Shown here in pieces: positions 8,346 through 15,767 of a DNA stretch of 64,000 nucleotides. Position numbers and translations under genes: made by a program. The DNA comes from Nitrospirota bacterium. GTDB taxonomy: Bacteria > JACPQY01. The stretch covers positions 1 through 64,000 of the forward strand of contig JACPQY010000024.1 of the NCBI GenBank assembly GCA_016190245.1, given 5' to 3'. The notes under the pieces are model-generated. The model did not search any database. It saw only the letters and a list, made by a program, of their open reading frames with translations, and was not told where the DNA came from. Positions within the stretch are counted from its first letter, which is position 1; each line of letters begins with the position of its first letter.

Positions 8346-9344
8346 GTGCCTGAGATCATTCGCGGCTGGGTCCATCGCCCGGGCCGCCACTGCGGGTCCA
8401 CTTCCATATCGGACCTCATGCACTTCAACGGGCTCCCGATGTCGGAAGCCTTGTGCTTCGGGCTGGGGTCCGGCTTGGGCTGCTTCTACGTCGCCCTAGA
8501 CGGGTTCTCACCCTCGCGCACGGTGGCCACGCGGGCAGCCGGCCTGGAGCCCAACTTCTTCAATCTGATCGGCCACCCCTTTGCATGGCGGACGGACGAC
8601 AGTGACGAGAGAGCCCTCGAGGAACTGCGTCACCAGATCCGAGACGGCATCCCCCTTCTCATCCAGTGTGACTTGAAGTATTTGCACTATTACAAGACGC
8701 AAACGTCATTTTCAGGCCACGTCATTGTCGCTTGGGGGTTTGATGACGAGCGCGGCATCTGCTTTGTGGGGGACACCCAGTTCCCCGGCCTTCAGGAGGT
8801 ACCGCATGCCGACATGGCCCGCGCGCGCACGTCGCAGGCCTTCCCCATGCCGGTCCAGAACAACTGGTTCCCAGGGAAGGTCGACGGCCTGAAAGGCAAC
8901 CTGCCTGACCTCATGCTCTCGGCGGTGAAGGCAAACACCCGCGAGATGATGGACGACCAGTCGTTCGTCGCGCGTCGGGGCGTAGGTGGAATCCGGGCCT
9001 TCGCGGAAGATCTGCCGAACTGGGCCGAGGTCCAGGATCGAAAGTGGTGTGCCCGCTTCGCCTACCAAGTCATCGAGAAACGCGGCACGGGCGGCGGCGC
9101 GTTCCGGCTTCTCTATGCCGAGTTTCTTGAGGAGTTGGAACGGACGGTTCCTACGGTGAAAAGTCTGCGCCTGGCTGAACAGATGCGGCGGATCGCCCAG
9201 ACCTGGCAGGCCGTGGCCGCGCTCCTCAAGGCCGAGAGCGAGCGGGAAACCCCCGGCAATCTGCGTGCCGTGGCGGATCAGGTGAAGGTTCTGGCGGATC
9301 TCGAGCACGCGTACTACGAGACAGTCCTCCGACATGTCGGCTGA
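8346..9344 (+). CDS. BtrH_N-like protein, possible acyl- or aminoacyl-transferase
   Basis: The 332-residue protein begins with a domain resembling the N-terminal part of butirosin protein BtrH: an early HCGSTSISDLM segment with the cysteine-histidine pair, then FGLGSGLGCFY, and later SGHVIVAWGFDD. BtrH moves an acyl chain from carrier protein onto an aminoglycoside, and many relatives are cysteine-peptidase-fold proteins of unknown substrate. The C-terminal 120 residues are helical. The start is GTG 8346 behind a G10 run. Its end overlaps the downstream MFS transporter by 11 bases, so the two are probably co-translated. No carrier protein or peptide-synthetase gene is nearby, so the substrate is unknown. 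Confidence 0.7.
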   Translation: MPEIIRGWVHRPGRHCGSTSISDLMHFNGLPMSEALCFGLGSGLGCFYVALDGFSPSRTVATRAAGLEPNFFNLIGHPFAWRTDDSDERALEELRHQIRDGIPLLIQCDLKYLHYYKTQTSFSGHVIVAWGFDDERGICFVGDTQFPGLQEVPHADMARARTSQAFPMPVQNNWFPGKVDGLKGNLPDLMLSAVKANTREMMDDQSFVARRGVGGIRAFAEDLPNWAEVQDRKWCARFAYQVIEKRGTGGGAFRLLYAEFLEELERTVPTVKSLRLAEQMRRIAQTWQAVAALLKAESERETPGNLRAVADQVKVLADLEHAYYETVLRHVG

Positions 9345-10893
9345 GGCGCCCGAGACAGGCCTGCCTCCCGTTGGGGCGCCCCCCCCCCGGCGGCGAAAGA
9401 TAACCCTTCTTGTTGGCCTCGGGCTGGGGATCTTTCTCGCCGCGATGGAAACGACCGTGATCAGTACGGCCATGCCCACCGTGATCGCCTCGCTGGGCCA
9501 GATCGAGATCTACAGTTGGGCCTTTTCCGCCTACGTCCTCGCCAACACGCTCTCCGCCACCCTCTGGGGCCGGCTCTCGGACTTCTACGGCAAAGGCCGG
9601 TTCTACATGGTGGCGATGTCCTTCTTCATCCTCGGCTCCGCTCTCTCCGGACTCGCCCAGAGCATGACCCAACTCTGCGTCTTCCGCTTCATCCAGGGAA
9701 TCGGGGGAGGGGGAATTATCCCGATTGCCATGGCCATCGTCGGCGAGGCATTTCCCCTCGAACAGCGCGCCCGCCTGCAGGGGGCGATCAGCGGCATCTG
9801 GGGAGTGGCGAGCCTGGTCGGACCGCTCGTGGGCGGTCTCATCGCGGACCACCTCTCCTGGCGCTGGGTCTTCTACGTCAACATTCCCCTCGGGATCGCC
9901 GCCGCGCTTCTCCTGAGCGCGAGCTGGCAGGGGACACGGGTTCGGGCCGAGGAACGACGGCTCGACGTCGCTGGTTTCGGACTCCTGACGAGCGCCATGG
10001 CCCTCCTCCTCGTCTTCCTTCTCGAGGCCGGCGAGCGCCTGGCCGCCGACGCTCATCCCCATTGGCCCCTGCTAGGGGGTTCCGCCGCTCTTTTCGCCCT
10101 CTTCGTCCGGCACGAAAGGCGCACGGCCCGCCCGCTCGTGCCGCTCGCCCTCTGGTCGAACCGGATCTTCCGCGCGGCCATCTACCACGGCCTCTTTACG
10201 GCCATGGCCATGTTCGGCTCGCTCTCCTTCGTCCCCCTGTTCGTCCAGGGCGTGATCGGGACCAGCGCCACAACCGCAGGCAGCATCCTGACGCCGTTCA
10301 TCCTGAGCTGGGTCTTCTTCTCGGTCCTCAGTTCGCGCCTCATCCTTACGCTGGGCTATCGCCGGGTGATCCTCGCCGGAGTGGCCGCCGTCGTGGTGGG
10401 TTTCGTGCTGATGCGCGGGATGGACACACGCACGGGGAAATTCGACGTGTCACGCAATCTCGCCATCGCCGGCTCAGGGATGGGCCTGAGCTTCGTGCCC
10501 ATGCTGATCGCCACTCAGAATGCTGTGGCAAGGGACCAGCTCGGCATCGCGACGTCCGGACTTGTGTTCTTTCGGAACTTCGGGGCGACGCTGGGACTGG
10601 GCGTGATGGGGGCCGCCATGAACTACAGCCTGGCGCGTGCCCTGCCCGAGCTCGAGGGCCTGTCACCCCACGAAATTCGCCTCCTGATCAAGGCCGATAC
10701 ACTTGCCGGCCCGCTCAACGGGGCCAACCGGGACCGCCTCCGGGCGGCCTTGGATGAGGCTCTCCACGGCGTGTTCTGGATCGGGCTGCTCGCAGCGCTC
10801 TTTGCGCTCCCGTCGGCGTGGCTCATACCGGCAGGGAAAGCTCGCCAACTCGTTCACTCCGAGGGAGTGGCGGCTCCTCCGTCCTCTTCCTGA
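9334..10893 (+). CDS. DHA2-family (EmrB/QacA-type) MFS drug transporter
   Basis: The 519-residue protein has about 14 membrane helices and typical drug:proton antiporter sequences: METTVISTAMPTV in helix 1, LWGRLSDFYGKGRFY for the loop 2-3 motif, QGIGGGGIIP, and the antiporter motif GPLVGGLIADHLSWRW in helix 5. It should export a hydrophobic compound in exchange for protons. The N-terminus holds a C10 run (9379-9388) encoding prolines. It starts inside the end of the BtrH_N-like gene, which suggests that it may export that enzyme's product, though this is inference. Confidence 0.9.
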   Translation: MSAEAPETGLPPVGAPPPRRRKITLLVGLGLGIFLAAMETTVISTAMPTVIASLGQIEIYSWAFSAYVLANTLSATLWGRLSDFYGKGRFYMVAMSFFILGSALSGLAQSMTQLCVFRFIQGIGGGGIIPIAMAIVGEAFPLEQRARLQGAISGIWGVASLVGPLVGGLIADHLSWRWVFYVNIPLGIAAALLLSASWQGTRVRAEERRLDVAGFGLLTSAMALLLVFLLEAGERLAADAHPHWPLLGGSAALFALFVRHERRTARPLVPLALWSNRIFRAAIYHGLFTAMAMFGSLSFVPLFVQGVIGTSATTAGSILTPFILSWVFFSVLSSRLILTLGYRRVILAGVAAVVVGFVLMRGMDTRTGKFDVSRNLAIAGSGMGLSFVPMLIATQNAVARDQLGIATSGLVFFRNFGATLGLGVMGAAMNYSLARALPELEGLSPHEIRLLIKADTLAGPLNGANRDRLRAALDEALHGVFWIGLLAALFALPSAWLIPAGKARQLVHSEGVAAPPSSS

Positions 10894-10956
10894 ACCTCGG
10901 GCTACCCAAGGCATCTGCGTGAACTAGCCTCTGGCGCGAGAGGCCCGCAGGCTCAA

Positions 10957-10989
10957 AGCCCCTTGCCAGTGAGGGCATGGGGCCATGCA
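10957..10989 (-). repeat. Dispersed two-hairpin repeat, partial copy 4
   Basis: Read on the minus strand, ATGGCCCCATGCCCTCACTGGCAAGGGGCT matches the second-hairpin end of the repeat at 6043-6135. The other half is missing or decayed. It lies in the tail-to-tail gap between the MFS gene and thpR. Confidence 0.7.
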
Positions 10990-11013
10990 ATGCCACGTTG
11001 ATTGCAGCCCCTC

Positions 11014-11089
11014 TCCGCCGCGGCGGACTGCCTTCTGCTCGTAGCACCAGTGCTCCCTGCTCAGGTGTCGCCGCGTCCGCCGCGGCGGA
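11014..11089. repeat. Two TCCGCCGCGGCGGA palindromes
   Basis: The perfect 14-base palindrome TCCGCCGCGGCGGA occurs at 11014-11027 and 11076-11089. A third copy lies inside the ABC exporter gene at 21302-21315. Between convergent genes the pair may act as a transcription barrier, but no T run follows. Confidence 0.7.
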
Positions 11090-11130
11090 CTTCGGCAGGC
11101 AGGCAGCCCGTGTCATTTCGCCGGACGCTT

Positions 11131-11715
11131 TCAGTCTGGGGCAGCCAGCCCGCAGCGGGCCAGCGGCGTGTAGATCGACCCCGCCGGATTCAACTCACTC
11201 CTGAACAGCACCAACTCCCGAACGTCCGTCTCGCCGAACGACTCCTGCGCGCGATCGGCCAATGCGCCGAAGAAGCGTCGGTCCCGGATGAGCCCGCGCA
11301 CCCGCCCGATCGTCAGGTGGGGACGGAATCGCCTGCGCTCGGGCTCGAACCCCAGTGTGGCCATCGCGCGGTCCACACCTCCCGCCGCCGCCTCGAGCGC
11401 ATCGAGATCGCCGGCCAGGCCGGCCCAGATGACCCGCGGATTTCCCCGTTCGGGGAAACTCCCTATTCCCCACACGTTGTACCTCCCCGACCGCCCGCCT
11501 GCCGAAACGGTCTCCAGCGCGCGAGTCACGTCCGGAACTCTAGCCTCTTCCACATCGCCGAGAAACTTCACCGTCAGGTGGATGTTCTCTCTCTTCACCC
11601 ACGAAACCGGAGCCCTGTACCGCTTGAACGCCTCCTGTGCTTCCACCAGGCGCTCCCGCACCCCCGCCTCAATCTCCACCGCCACAAAACATCGCAACCT
11701 CCCGGTCGGCCCCAT
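11131..11715 (-). CDS. thpR: RNA 2',3'-cyclic phosphodiesterase
   Basis: The 194-residue protein belongs to the 2H phosphoesterase family, which hydrolyses 2',3'-cyclic phosphates to 2'-phosphates on RNA. Both H-x-T-x catalytic motifs are present (HLTVKFLG and HLTIGRV), with CFVAVEI at the N-terminus. The frame is open to 11892, but ATG 11715 is chosen because the conserved region starts at once (MGPTGRLRCFVAVEI) and the start lies eight bases after the cinA stop. It is the last gene of the minus-strand block. ThpR and CinA are often neighbours. Confidence 0.9.
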   Translation of the reverse strand: MGPTGRLRCFVAVEIEAGVRERLVEAQEAFKRYRAPVSWVKRENIHLTVKFLGDVEEARVPDVTRALETVSAGGRSGRYNVWGIGSFPERGNPRVIWAGLAGDLDALEAAAGGVDRAMATLGFEPERRRFRPHLTIGRVRGLIRDRRFFGALADRAQESFGETDVRELVLFRSELNPAGSIYTPLARCGLAAPD

Positions 11716-11723
11716 CAAGAGCC

Positions 11724-12968
11724 TCAACCGTTGACAGCCAACAAGTGTCTCCGCAACAGGTCCAGCGCGAGGCTCGAGGTGAGCAGGCGGATCTGGTCGC
11801 GCGTGCCGGCGAGGCGATGCTCCGTCACGGTCGGCTCGTCGCCCGCCGCGAGGGCGATGTAGACGAGGCCGATCGGCTTCTCCGTCGTCCATCCCCCTGG
11901 GCCGGCGATGCCGGTCACCGAGAGGCCCAGATCAACGCCCGACACGAAGCGTACGCGACGCGCCATCTCACTGGCCACCTCGCGGCTTACCGCGCCGTGC
12001 TCCCGCAGCAGTTCCTCGGCCACGCCGAGGGCCTGAACCTTGGCCGCGTTGCTGTAGGCCACGACGGCCCTCTCGAACACCTCGGAGCTGCCCGGCACGT
12101 CCGTGAGGCGCTTGGCAATCCAACCCCCCGTGCAGGATTCAGCGAGGGCGAGGCGCATCGCGCGCTCTCTGAGCAACCTGTTCACGACGGCCTCCAGCGA
12201 ATCCTCCGCGGAGCCGATCACGTGGGCGGACAGCCTTGCCCGGATGGCCTCCGCCGCCTGCTCCACACGTGACTCCGGCACCCCCACACCCGTCACGCGC
12301 AGCGTGATCTCGGGAAAGTGCGGCAGGAAGGCGAATTGCACGCCGGGATGTTCGAGGAGGACAGGGTCCAGGATCTCGTTGATCCGCGCCTCGCGGAGTC
12401 CGAACACCAGCAGCGAACGGGTCGCCACTTTCTGGCGTGGCGGACGGAGCTTCTCCATGCGCGGGATCACGCCCGATCGCAGCATGGGCTCCGCTTCGCG
12501 AGGCACGCCCGGGAGGAAGAACACGGTTGCGCCTTTGTGCGCCACGCAGAATCCGGGTGCGGTCCCCCACAGATTCTCGATCATCTCGGCCCCTTCGGGG
12601 AGCAGCGCCTGTTTCCGATCGCGGCCCGTCGGCAGCCTCCCGAACAGGGCGAACCGCTCCCCGATGGAAGTCCATGCTTCGGCGGATTCCCTCAGGGGCC
12701 GGCCGAAGGCGGAGGCCGCCACCTCCGCGGTGAGGTCATCGCTCGTGGGGCCGAGACCACCTGTGCAGATCACGAAGTCCGCTTCCGCCGTCGCATCGAG
12801 GAGCGCCTTCCGGATGTCGTAAGGGTCGTCCGCCACCACGACGTGTCGAAGCACTGGATAGGAAGCCTCGAACAGGATGCGCGACACCATCGCGGCATTC
12901 GTGTTCACGGTCTCGCCACGGAGGAGCTCGTTCCCGATGTGGACGAGAATCGTTCGGATCAGATCCAC
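11724..12968 (-). CDS. cinA: CinA: competence/damage-inducible protein with NMN deamidase domain
   Basis: The 414-residue protein has an N-terminal molybdopterin-binding-like (COG1058) domain with CTGGLGPTSDDLT, linked to nucleotide pyrophosphatase activity, and a C-terminal CinA domain with ALAESCTGGWIAKRL and GIAGPGG, typical of nicotinamide-mononucleotide amidohydrolases used in pyridine-nucleotide recycling. Length is normal for the full-length form. The start is GTG 12968, which overlaps the end of pgpA by ten bases. Confidence 0.95.
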   Translation of the reverse strand: MDLIRTILVHIGNELLRGETVNTNAAMVSRILFEASYPVLRHVVVADDPYDIRKALLDATAEADFVICTGGLGPTSDDLTAEVAASAFGRPLRESAEAWTSIGERFALFGRLPTGRDRKQALLPEGAEMIENLWGTAPGFCVAHKGATVFFLPGVPREAEPMLRSGVIPRMEKLRPPRQKVATRSLLVFGLREARINEILDPVLLEHPGVQFAFLPHFPEITLRVTGVGVPESRVEQAAEAIRARLSAHVIGSAEDSLEAVVNRLLRERAMRLALAESCTGGWIAKRLTDVPGSSEVFERAVVAYSNAAKVQALGVAEELLREHGAVSREVASEMARRVRFVSGVDLGLSVTGIAGPGGWTTEKPIGLVYIALAAGDEPTVTEHRLAGTRDQIRLLTSSLALDLLRRHLLAVNG

Positions 12969-13423
12969 ATTCTCACAAGGCGCACGCCAAGGTTGGCGTA
13001 GATGCCCGCCACCACGTCATCCACGACGACGCCAAAGGCACCCGGCAGCTTCTTGTCCAAGGGTCTCGCCGGAAAGGGTTTGGTGATGTCGAAGAGCCGA
13101 AAGAGGACAAACGCCGCAACAACAGTCTTCCAGTCCCAGGGCAGGAGCAGGACAGAGCAGTAGAAGCCGATGAACTCGTCAATGACGAAGTGGCGCGGGT
13201 CCGGCTCCGCGAACGCGGGTGCGGCGAAGTGGCACGACAGAAGACCAAGCGCCAGCAACCCCGCCCCGACAAGGCACTGCCCGAGCACTCCCAGATCGGC
13301 CATGAAGCAGGCGTAGATTGCGGCTGAAAGAGCCGTGCCGTAGGTTCCGCTGGGCCCTGGAACGAAGCCGATCCCAAAGCCGGTGGCCACATAGATGGCC
13401 GCGCCTCTAAGGAACCTGCGCAC
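12959..13423 (-). CDS. pgpA: Phosphatidylglycerophosphatase A
   Basis: PgpA removes phosphate from phosphatidylglycerophosphate to give phosphatidylglycerol. The 154-residue membrane protein shows GIGFVPGPSGTYGT near the start, DPRHFVIDEFIGF, and the long C-terminal motif with FRLFDITKPFPARPLD and GVVVDDVVAGIYAN that typifies the family. It overlaps argH by 17 bases upstream and cinA by ten downstream, so it belongs to one compact operon. The pgpA-cinA pair is widespread. Confidence 0.95.
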   Translation of the reverse strand: MRRFLRGAAIYVATGFGIGFVPGPSGTYGTALSAAIYACFMADLGVLGQCLVGAGLLALGLLSCHFAAPAFAEPDPRHFVIDEFIGFYCSVLLLPWDWKTVVAAFVLFRLFDITKPFPARPLDKKLPGAFGVVVDDVVAGIYANLGVRLVRMWI

Positions 13424-14849
13424 CCCTGAGGACTCGGCTGAGGCGGCGCCGCGCGGCGCGGATCTGGGATCTCACCTGCTTCGGCGCCGTACCCCCCGTG
13501 AGGTCGCGGGAGGCCAGGGCCGACTCCAGGCCAAGCCCCTTCAGAAGTTTCGAATCGACCTGAGGCGAAATATCGGCGAGGACGTCAGCCGGCACGTCAC
13601 CGAGTCGCCAATGGTTGTCGAGACACCAGCGAACCACCCGCCCCACGATGTGGTGCGCCTCGCGAAAGGGAACGCCCCGTTCCCTCACGAGCGCATCAGC
13701 GAGGTCTGTAGCCAGTGAGAATCCCGATTGAAAAAACCCGCGCGCCCGTTTCTCGTCCACTTCCACTCCCCGCACGAGCCCCGTCCAGACAGCCACGCAG
13801 TCCTGGACCGTCCGCGCGGAATCGAACAGGGCCTCCTTGTCCTCCTGGAGATCGCGGTCGTACGAGGACGGGAGACCCTTGAGGAGCGCCATCGCCTGAA
13901 CCGCGTGCCCGATCACGCGCGCGGTCTTCCCCCTTACGAGCTCCGCCACATCCGGATTCAACTTTTGCGGCATCAGGCTGGAGCCCGTGCAAAACTCCTG
14001 CGGCAATCGCACCAGCCGGGCCTCGTCCGAGGACCACACAATGAGATCCTCGGCCATGCGTGATAGGTGGATCATCAGCCGGGCGGCCCACAGGTGGAAT
14101 CCCAGCACGAAATCCCGATCGCCCACCGCATCGATGGAATTTGCGGAGATCCCCCGGAAACCGAGTCGCCGTGCGAGCAGTCGCCGGTCCACGGGAAAGC
14201 CGCTGCCGGAAACGGCGCCGGAGCCGAGCGGCAGCACATCCGTTTCGTTGTATCGGACGCGCAGGTCTTCGCGATCGCGCTCCACGGCCGCGACATACGC
14301 CATCAGGTAGTGGCCAAAGACCGTCGGCTGGGCCTGACGCATGTGCGTGTAGGCGGGGAACGGCGTTTGCGCGTGGGCTTCGGCTTTCTCCAGCAGGGCG
14401 GCGATCAGTCCGCGAAGGAGGCCATCGAGCCTCGTGAGGAGTTCCTTGACGTACATTCTCAGATCCGTCGCGACCTGGTCGTTGCGGCTCTTTCCCGCGT
14501 GAAGTTTCTTGGCGACGTCTCCGACGCGCCTGTGCAGCGTCACCTCCACAAAAGTGTGCACATCCTCCCACGCCGCCCGATCCGCCTGACGAAGAAGAGC
14601 GTCCGCCTCCCGTTCCATTCGGGCGAGTCCCCGCTGGATGCGCTTCGCCTCGCGGTCGGTGAGCACCCGAACTCGGCGAAGGGCCTCCGCCCACGCCCGG
14701 TTCACGGAGAGGTCGCAGGCGAGGAGGACGGCGTCAAACGCGAATGAGTAAGTGAGAGACTTCACGGCTTCCGCGGGAGGACGATCGGCCACCCCTCCCC
14801 AGAGCCGCCCCCCCGCGTAGCCGGGCTCAGAGGACTTTGGTCCGGCCAC
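13407..14849 (-). CDS. argH: Argininosuccinate lyase
   Basis: ArgH splits argininosuccinate into arginine and fumarate in the last step of arginine synthesis. The family signature GSSLMPQKLNPD is present, as are the N-terminal RLWGG (usually KLWGG) and the substrate-site sequences GKSRNDQVATDLR and HMRQAQPT. No start codon exists between the lspA stop and RLWGG, so translation must start inside lspA. GTG 14849 and TTG 14882 are the options, and I use the GTG. The stretch after RLWGG (VADRPPAEAVKSLTYSFAFD) is more divergent than usual, but the active-site regions are intact. Confidence 0.93.
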   Translation of the reverse strand: MAGPKSSEPGYAGGRLWGGVADRPPAEAVKSLTYSFAFDAVLLACDLSVNRAWAEALRRVRVLTDREAKRIQRGLARMEREADALLRQADRAAWEDVHTFVEVTLHRRVGDVAKKLHAGKSRNDQVATDLRMYVKELLTRLDGLLRGLIAALLEKAEAHAQTPFPAYTHMRQAQPTVFGHYLMAYVAAVERDREDLRVRYNETDVLPLGSGAVSGSGFPVDRRLLARRLGFRGISANSIDAVGDRDFVLGFHLWAARLMIHLSRMAEDLIVWSSDEARLVRLPQEFCTGSSLMPQKLNPDVAELVRGKTARVIGHAVQAMALLKGLPSSYDRDLQEDKEALFDSARTVQDCVAVWTGLVRGVEVDEKRARGFFQSGFSLATDLADALVRERGVPFREAHHIVGRVVRWCLDNHWRLGDVPADVLADISPQVDSKLLKGLGLESALASRDLTGGTAPKQVRSQIRAARRRLSRVLRGAQVP

Positions 14850-15411
14850 GGAACGAATCGAGGAGAACGAAGGCGATACCAACGGTGATCGCCATGTCGG
14901 CCACGTTGAAGGACGGCCAATGCCACCCTCGAGCGTGCAGATCGATGAAGTCCACCACGTATCCTTGGAGGAGCCGGTCCCAGAGGTTCCCCACGGCGCC
15001 GCCCAAGATGGCGGCGAGCGCCACCAAAGTGTGGGTCACGCCTGGGGGAGTGACCACGATCAGGTAGAGCAGAAACCCCAAGGCCGCCAGAGAGGCCGCC
15101 GAGAAAAGCTTCTTTCCCCAGCCGTCGCGGGCCGCCCCCGCGAACATGCCGAAGGCCCCTCCGCGGTTGTGGATATGGGTCCAGTTCATGCAGCACGCGG
15201 CCACGGTGATCACCTCGCCGGGTTCAATCGTGGCGCGCACGATCCTCTTTGTGGTCTGGTCGCCTGCGAACACGAGCGCGGCCACGATCGCCACGGCCCA
15301 CAGCTTACGCCGCCCGGCCGGAGTGGGCGCGGGGCGGAGGTCCCCGTTCTTCTCGCCACCGGTTGTGGGGTCAGGGCCGTCCACAGGGCCCGAGCCGACC
15401 TCCCCGGTCAA
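14827..15411 (-). CDS. lspA: Lipoprotein signal peptidase (signal peptidase II)
   Basis: LspA cleaves signal peptides of prolipoproteins in the inner membrane. The 194-residue protein has four helices and the conserved blocks GDQTTK, NRGGAFGMF, GGAVGNLWDR with VVDFIDL, and FNVADMAI; the two catalytic aspartates lie in the last two blocks. The first 35 residues are a proline-rich, cytoplasmic extension. It overlaps the PilZ gene by four bases (ATGA) and the likely argH start. Linkage to ileS, seen here with pilZ between them, is common in bacteria. Confidence 0.95.
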   Translation of the reverse strand: MTGEVGSGPVDGPDPTTGGEKNGDLRPAPTPAGRRKLWAVAIVAALVFAGDQTTKRIVRATIEPGEVITVAACCMNWTHIHNRGGAFGMFAGAARDGWGKKLFSAASLAALGFLLYLIVVTPPGVTHTLVALAAILGGAVGNLWDRLLQGYVVDFIDLHARGWHWPSFNVADMAITVGIAFVLLDSFRGRTKVL

Positions 15412-15761
15412 TCCGACGGCTCCTGGGTGGCCACGTAGGCCTCGATCTTTCGGCGCGCGTCCTCAGAAATATCCACGAACATGAGACCCATGCCGGACGC
15501 GCCTGCGCCGCCCTGCTCATCGGGAAAGGCCTCCATCACCCACATCACCTTTGCGCGGACTTGGATCGGGCCGGGCGTATCCGGAAGGTTGAAGGTCAAG
15601 GTCAGCACGGTGTCGGCCCACAGAGGCCTGGGCGTCTCGATGAACGCCCCCCCCCCGCTCAGGTTGGTGATTCGGTCCGCGTACTCATTCTCCACCCTGT
15701 ACGAGACATCGAGATTGACATCTGCGCGCGGATGTTTCCGCTTCTCCTTACCCACAATCAC
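15408..15761 (-). CDS. PilZ-domain protein, likely c-di-GMP binding
   Basis: The 117-residue single-domain protein has both PilZ ligand motifs: KRKHPR (R-x-x-x-R type) near the N-terminus and NLSGGGAFI (D/N-x-S-x-x-G) about 25 residues later. It should bind cyclic di-GMP and act on a partner. A C10 run (15647-15656) encodes the glycines of the second motif. It lies six bases after ileS and overlaps lspA by ATGA, so it is in the same operon. Confidence 0.88.
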   Translation of the reverse strand: MIVGKEKRKHPRADVNLDVSYRVENEYADRITNLSGGGAFIETPRPLWADTVLTLTFNLPDTPGPIQVRAKVMWVMEAFPDEQGGAGASGMGLMFVDISEDARRKIEAYVATQEPSD

Positions 15762-15767
15762 CTCCTT

